A DNA stretch of 64,000 bases from Lichenicola sp964247735. GTDB taxonomy: Bacteria; Pseudomonadota; Alphaproteobacteria; Acetobacterales; Acetobacteraceae. Position numbers and translations under genes: made by a program. The number at the start of each line of letters is the position of its first letter. Positions within the stretch are counted from its first letter, which is position 1. The stretch lies in contig CAXTVS010000016.1 in assembly GCA_964247735.1 (NCBI GenBank), positions 1-64,000 on the forward strand, read 5' to 3'. The notes beneath the pieces are model-generated. The model made no database searches. It saw only the letters and a list, made by a program, of their open reading frames with translations, and was not told the origin of the DNA. Shown here piece after piece: positions 60,324-64,000 of this stretch.

Positions 60324-61322
60324 ATGAACCGCGTGATCAACGATCCGAATCAGGTCACCGAGGACAGCCTCGCCGGCGTGCTGCGGGCGCATCCCGACCT
60401 GCTGGCCGCCACCGACCATCCGCGCGTGCTGCGGAGCGCCGCCCCCGCCGGACCCCGAGTCGGCGTGGTGACCGGCGGCGGCTCCGGCCACGAGCCGGCG
60501 TTCCTGGGCTATGTCGGGCCGGGACTGGTGGACGCGGTGGCGATCGGCGAGGTGTTCGCCTCCCCCACCGCCAAGAGCTTCCACGCCGCGTTCCGCGAGG
60601 CCGATCGCGGACAGGGCGTCGCCTGCCTGTACGGCAACTACGCCGGCGACAACATGAACGTGAAGATGGCGGTGAAGCTCGCGGCCAGGGACGGCATACG
60701 GGTCGAGACCGTGGTCGCCAACGACGACGTCGCCTCCGCCACCGCGGACGAGGCGGACCGCCGACGCGGCGTCGCCGGCGAGATCCTGATGTGGAAGGCC
60801 GGCGGCGCCCGGGCGGCGGAGGGCGCGGACCTCGACGGCGTGATCGCCTCGGCGCGCAAGGCGATCGAGAACACCCGCTCGATCGGCATCGGCCTGTCCG
60901 CCTGCACCATCCCGGCGAACGGGCGCCCCAACTTCACCATCGAGACCGGCACCATGGAGGTCGGCATCGGCCACCACGGCGAGCACGGCATCGCGGTGCT
61001 GCCGGTGGCACCCGCACGCGAGATGGCGGGGATCATGCTGGAGCGGATCCTGGCCGACCTTTCGTTCGAGGGTGAGGAGGTGGCGGTGCTGGTGTCCGGC
61101 CTCGGCGCCACGCCGCTGATGGAGCTCTACCTGCTCTACGGCCACGTCGACGAGATGCTGCGCGCGCGGGGCGTCACGCCCCGGCACCGGTTCGTCGGCA
61201 ACTACTTCACCTCGCTGGAGATGATGGGCGTCTCGGTGACGCTGTGCCGGCTGGACGGCGAGCTCGACCGGCTGCTGCGGGCGCCGGCGCGCTCGATCGG
61301 CCTGACCGTGGCCGGGTCGTAG
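60324..61322 (+). CDS. dhaK: DhaK-type ketose kinase subunit (probable erythrulose kinase)
   Basis: 332 aa. VGVVTGGGSGHEPAFLGYVG is split here as VTGGGSGHEP; NYAGDNMNV, NDDVASA and GIGHHGEHGIA follow. His218 in HHGE is the residue that covalently holds the keto substrate, with the same number as in E. coli DhaK; the companion His is in SGHEP. It acts with the DhaL protein encoded next. In mycobacterial tetritol pathways DhaK/L-like enzymes phosphorylate erythrulose; the neighbouring erythritol/threitol dehydrogenase points to that substrate rather than dihydroxyacetone. The ATG at 60324 has GGGAGA twelve bases upstream. Confidence 0.9.
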   Translation: MNRVINDPNQVTEDSLAGVLRAHPDLLAATDHPRVLRSAAPAGPRVGVVTGGGSGHEPAFLGYVGPGLVDAVAIGEVFASPTAKSFHAAFREADRGQGVACLYGNYAGDNMNVKMAVKLAARDGIRVETVVANDDVASATADEADRRRGVAGEILMWKAGGARAAEGADLDGVIASARKAIENTRSIGIGLSACTIPANGRPNFTIETGTMEVGIGHHGEHGIAVLPVAPAREMAGIMLERILADLSFEGEEVAVLVSGLGATPLMELYLLYGHVDEMLRARGVTPRHRFVGNYFTSLEMMGVSVTLCRLDGELDRLLRAPARSIGLTVAGS

Positions 61323-61336
61323 GGGGGATGCGCGCC

Positions 61337-61987
61337 ATGCAGACCGTCTCCCTCCTCGACGCCGGCCCGATCACGCTGGACATCGCCCGTGCGGTGGTGG
61401 CGGCGCAGGACCACCTGTCCGCCATCGACGCCGCCACCGGCGACGGCGACCACGGCATCAACATGGCCAAGGGCTTCCGCCTGGTGCTGGAGCGTCTGGG
61501 GGACCGGCCGATCGACCTGGCGCAAGGTTTCGCCACGGTCGGCGACACGCTGCTGGGCGACATCGGCGGCTCGATGGGGCCGCTGTACGGCTCGTTCTTC
61601 ACCGAGATGTCGGAGGCGCTGGGCGGAAGCGACGCGCTCGACCGCGACGGCTTCCTCCTCATGCTGCGCGCCGGCGAGACGGCGATCGTCGACCTCGGCG
61701 AGGCCAAGGTCGGCGACAAGACGCTGATCGACGTGCTGACGCCGTCGCGGGAGGCGTTCGAACGCGCGGCGGGCCCGGGCGACGACTTCGCCGCCTGCCT
61801 CCGGGCGCTGCAGGGCGCGGCCGCCGACGGGCTGGAAGCCACACGCGACCTGGTGGCCAGGCTCGGGCGGGCGAGCCGCCTCGGCGAGCGCTCGCGCGGC
61901 GTGCTGGATGCGGGTGCCGCGTCCTGCGAGCTCATCCTACGCACCCTGGCGGACGGCCTGGTCCAGCGTCTGGCCCGTCCTGACTGA
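61337..61987 (+). CDS. dhaL: DhaL-type nucleotide-binding kinase subunit
   Basis: 216 aa. The Mg-ADP site is AATGDGDHGINMAKG (about 34-48), with GDTLLGDIGGSMGPLYG and GDKTLIDVLTPS as further phosphate and structural motifs. It donates phosphate from ATP to the ketose held by DhaK; whether ATP is free or supplied by a phosphotransferase protein cannot be seen, and no DhaM gene is near, which favours the ATP-dependent form. The ATG at 61337 has AGGGGGG nine bases upstream; the ATG at 61328 touches that site. It starts 14 bases after dhaK. Confidence 0.92.
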   Translation: MQTVSLLDAGPITLDIARAVVAAQDHLSAIDAATGDGDHGINMAKGFRLVLERLGDRPIDLAQGFATVGDTLLGDIGGSMGPLYGSFFTEMSEALGGSDALDRDGFLLMLRAGETAIVDLGEAKVGDKTLIDVLTPSREAFERAAGPGDDFAACLRALQGAAADGLEATRDLVARLGRASRLGERSRGVLDAGAASCELILRTLADGLVQRLARPD

Positions 61988-62010
61988 AGCCCAAGAACAA
62001 GGAGCGTTCC

Positions 62011-63132
62011 ATGGACAGCATCACACCCGACGGCGCGGCTCCGGCGGTCACCTTGCCGGCGAAGATGACGGCGGTGGTCGCCTACGAGCCGGGCGACTAC
62101 CGGCTGGAGGAGGTCGACGTGCCGCGCGCCGGCCCCGACGACATCATCATCGAGGTCGAGGCCTGCGGCATCTGCGCCAGCGACATCAAGACCTTCCAGG
62201 GCGCGCCGTCGTTCTGGGGCGACAACAAGGGCCAGGCCCGCTACGTCAAGGCGCCGATGATCCCAGGCCACGAGTTCATCGGCCGCGCGGTCGAGGTCGG
62301 CGCCAACGTCCAGGCCGCCGGCAAGTACAAGGTCGGCGACCGGCTGATCTCCGAGCAGATCGTGCCCTGCGAGCATTGCCGCTACTGCACCCGCGGCGAG
62401 TACTGGATGTGCGAGCGGCACGACGTCTACGGCTTCCAGAACAACGTCAACGGCGGCATGGCCAAGTACATGCGCTTCCCGAAGGAAAGCCGCACGCACA
62501 AGGTGCCGGACTCCATCCCGATGGAAAAGGCGGTGCTGGTCGAGCCCTATGCCTGCTCGGTGCACGCGGTGAACCGCGGCCTGATCCAGCTCGACGACGT
62601 GGTGGTGCTGTCCGGCGCAGGACCGCTCGGGCTCGGCATGGTGGGCGCGGCCCGGCTGAAGAACCCGTCGCTCCTGATCGTGCTCGACGGCAAGGAGGAC
62701 CGGCTGGAGCTGGCGAAGACGTTCGGCGCCGACATCGTGATGAACCCGTTCAAGGAGGACGTGGTCGCCAAGGTGAAGGCGCTCACCGACGGCTACGGCT
62801 GCGACGTCTACATCGAGGCGACCGGCCACGAGAGCAGCGTGACCCAGGGGCTGAACATGATCCGCAAGCTCGGCCGCTTCGTCGAGTTCTCGGTGTTCGG
62901 CCACGAGGTGACGGCGGACTGGTCGATCATCAGCGACCGCAAGCAGCTCGACCTGTACGGCGCGCATCTGGGCCCGTACTGCTACCCGCTCACCATCGCC
63001 GCGATCGGCGACGGCCGCCTGCCGACCGAGGGCGTGGTCACGCACAAGCTGCCGTTGTCGGAGTTCCGCCACGGCTTCGAGCTGATGAAGAAGGGCGAAG
63101 GCTCGATCAAGATCGTGCTGATCCCCGAATGA
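62011..63132 (+). CDS. eltD: Zinc-dependent erythritol/L-threitol dehydrogenase
   Basis: 373 aa medium-chain dehydrogenase. Catalytic zinc: EACGICASDIKTF and PGHEFIGRAVEVG; structural zinc: four cysteines in CEHCRYCTRGEYWMC; cofactor loop GAGPLGLGMVGAA. GAPSFWGDN, YGFQNNVNG, IEATGHESSV and LDLYGAHLGPYCYP closely follow the EltD protein of Mycobacterium smegmatis as I remember it, which oxidises erythritol and L-threitol to erythrulose. AAGGAG lies six bases before the ATG. It precedes the DUF2291 gene with a four-base ATGA overlap and would make the substrate for DhaK/L. Confidence 0.88.
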   Translation: MDSITPDGAAPAVTLPAKMTAVVAYEPGDYRLEEVDVPRAGPDDIIIEVEACGICASDIKTFQGAPSFWGDNKGQARYVKAPMIPGHEFIGRAVEVGANVQAAGKYKVGDRLISEQIVPCEHCRYCTRGEYWMCERHDVYGFQNNVNGGMAKYMRFPKESRTHKVPDSIPMEKAVLVEPYACSVHAVNRGLIQLDDVVVLSGAGPLGLGMVGAARLKNPSLLIVLDGKEDRLELAKTFGADIVMNPFKEDVVAKVKALTDGYGCDVYIEATGHESSVTQGLNMIRKLGRFVEFSVFGHEVTADWSIISDRKQLDLYGAHLGPYCYPLTIAAIGDGRLPTEGVVTHKLPLSEFRHGFELMKKGEGSIKIVLIPE

Positions 63133-63773
63133 GCGGCACGGTCGCCGCACGCGCGAGGCCGGGGCGGCGGCTCGCCCTGCTGTCCGGCTCGGGCGCGATC
63201 CTCGTGGTCGCGATGGCGCTGGACACCAGGGTGGTGCGCATCGGCTCCGCCGCCGACGTACAGGCCGACGTGTTCTCGCCCGCGTCCTACGGGACCAAGG
63301 AGTTCCCGAAGGTGCAGGCGGCGGTGGAAGGCCGCGCGGTCGACGCCGCCACCCTGGCGGCCGCCCTGGCCAAGGACCAGGCGGCGGCGGGGAAGCAGTA
63401 CGGGGTGGCCTCGGATGCGGGGCCGGAGTTCCCGGTGAAGTTCACGGGCAAGGTGAGCAAGAACGATTCGGGCGACGACGTGGTTGCCGTGGCGGGCGTG
63501 CCGTCCACCACGCAGGTCAGCCTGCAGCTGGGTCCTGCGATCATCGGCACCGACCTGCGCGACGCCACCGGCACGATCAGCTTCGGGCAGTTCCACAACC
63601 AGATCGAGTACCAGAACGCGGGTGCGGCGCTGAACAACGAGATGAAGAAGCAGGTGCTGTCGAAGGTCGACGTCGGCAACCTCCAGGGCAAGACCGTGTC
63701 GGTGGTGGGCGTGTTCCAGCTCACCGACATGAGCGCCTGGCAGGTGACGCCGGTGAAGCTGGACGTGCGATGA
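63129..63773 (+). CDS. DUF2291 periplasmic/lipoprotein-like protein of sugar ABC operons
   Basis: 214 aa. One N-terminal membrane segment (RLALLSGSGAILVVAMALD) anchors a soluble domain with FSPASYGTKEFPKVQAAV, QYGVASDAGPEFPVKFTGKV, PAIIGTDLRDATGTISFGQF and QIEYQNAGAALNNEM, the DUF2291 pattern. These proteins accompany ribose-type ABC importers; their job is unknown. The four-base overlaps on both sides (ATGA) bind it to the dehydrogenase and the ABC ATPase. Confidence 0.93.
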   Translation: MSGTVAARARPGRRLALLSGSGAILVVAMALDTRVVRIGSAADVQADVFSPASYGTKEFPKVQAAVEGRAVDAATLAAALAKDQAAAGKQYGVASDAGPEFPVKFTGKVSKNDSGDDVVAVAGVPSTTQVSLQLGPAIIGTDLRDATGTISFGQFHNQIEYQNAGAALNNEMKKQVLSKVDVGNLQGKTVSVVGVFQLTDMSAWQVTPVKLDVR

Positions 63774-64000
63774 GTGCGGCGGTGCAGCCTCGGGGTGCCG
63801 CCGACGAGGTCGTGCTGTCGGCGCGCAACGTCGTCAAGACCTATGGCAGCACGCAGGCGCTGAAGGGCGTGAACTTCGACATCCGTCGCGGCAGGGTCAC
63901 CACCCTGTTCGGCGAGAACGGCGCCGGCAAGTCGACCCTGATGAAGATCCTATCTGGCGTGACCACGCTGACCTCCGGCGAGATCACGCTGGACGGGCGT
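63770..64000 (+). CDS. Sugar ABC transporter ATP-binding protein, N-terminal part (cut by window edge)
   Basis: 77 codons to the window end. LSARNVVKTYGSTQALKGVNF, then LFGENGAGKST as Walker A and KILSGVTTLTSGEITLDG, which is the first ATPase domain of RbsA-type double-cassette ATPases. Its start overlaps the DUF2291 stop as ATGA. The importer presumably takes up the tetritol used by the operon; the permease and binding protein would lie beyond the window. Confidence 0.93.
   Translation, partial: MSAAVQPRGAADEVVLSARNVVKTYGSTQALKGVNFDIRRGRVTTLFGENGAGKSTLMKILSGVTTLTSGEITLDGR

Noticed and set aside
1..64000. CRISPR arrays, prophage, rRNA and tRNA genes
   Set aside because: No regularly spaced repeats, phage structural genes or RNA signatures were found on reading the intergenic regions.

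Overview
This is a 64-kb piece of a very GC-rich, gene-dense bacterial chromosome. The content points to an alphaproteobacterium, most likely of the order Rhodospirillales and family Acetobacteraceae. The reasons are a Hedgehog/intein (Hint) domain protein, a cvpA-purF pair, a fused CysNC, a KaiC-type signalling operon and a tetritol (erythritol/threitol) catabolic cluster. The taxonomic call is an inference from gene content and style. I see no rRNA, tRNA, CRISPR array, phage or intact insertion sequence. I annotate 51 protein genes (two cut by the window edges) and two pseudogenes.

Layout. 1-6800: the start of an exporter-like gene, a GCxCC-motif mini-protein divergent from cobalamin-dependent methionine synthase (metH), a secreted-type Hint protein, and a frameshifted relative of that protein's C-terminal domain. 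6805-9493: a histidine kinase / KaiC-type ATPase / receiver operon. 9675-15625: an orphan HisE-like protein, cvpA-purF, a decayed SDR gene touching purF, a DUF2171 protein, an SDR fused to an ABM-like domain, and a secreted esterase. 15636-23197: nagA, a complete DHA2-type tripartite efflux operon (inner-membrane MFS, HlyD adaptor, outer-membrane lipoprotein) and a secreted beta-helix protein.

23694-34115 holds the parts of a second, AaeAB-like efflux system (outer-membrane lipoprotein, HlyD, DUF1656, FUSC). The pieces are separated by 5.7 kb carrying a polytopic membrane protein, an unrecognised 376-aa protein, a LysR regulator, an NmrA-type reductase and an SDR. 34185-44961 contains a bactofilin, a PfkB kinase, typA, a Thr/Ala/Pro-rich exported protein, an AmpG-like transporter, selO, a large hybrid sensor kinase and a small conserved-looking protein.

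45392-51444: an SDR divergent from the sulfate-assimilation operon cysD-cysNC-cysQ, which is translationally coupled to a 3-hydroxyisobutyryl-CoA hydrolase-like gene. 51620-58873: an Lrp-regulator/MFS pair, then a penicillin-acylase-family enzyme divergent from a beta-propeller diguanylate cyclase. 58895-64000: a SorC-type regulator divergent from a tightly packed operon (dhaK, dhaL, erythritol/L-threitol dehydrogenase, DUF2291 protein, sugar ABC ATPase). Repeated TGAACA half-sites and a consensus -10 box lie in the control region.

Most genes are housekeeping or transport. The best leads are the KaiC operon with a conserved Ser-Ser where cyanobacterial KaiC is phosphorylated, the split efflux operon with its unrecognised cargo protein, the acylase/cyclase divergon, and the tetritol operon with its candidate operators.
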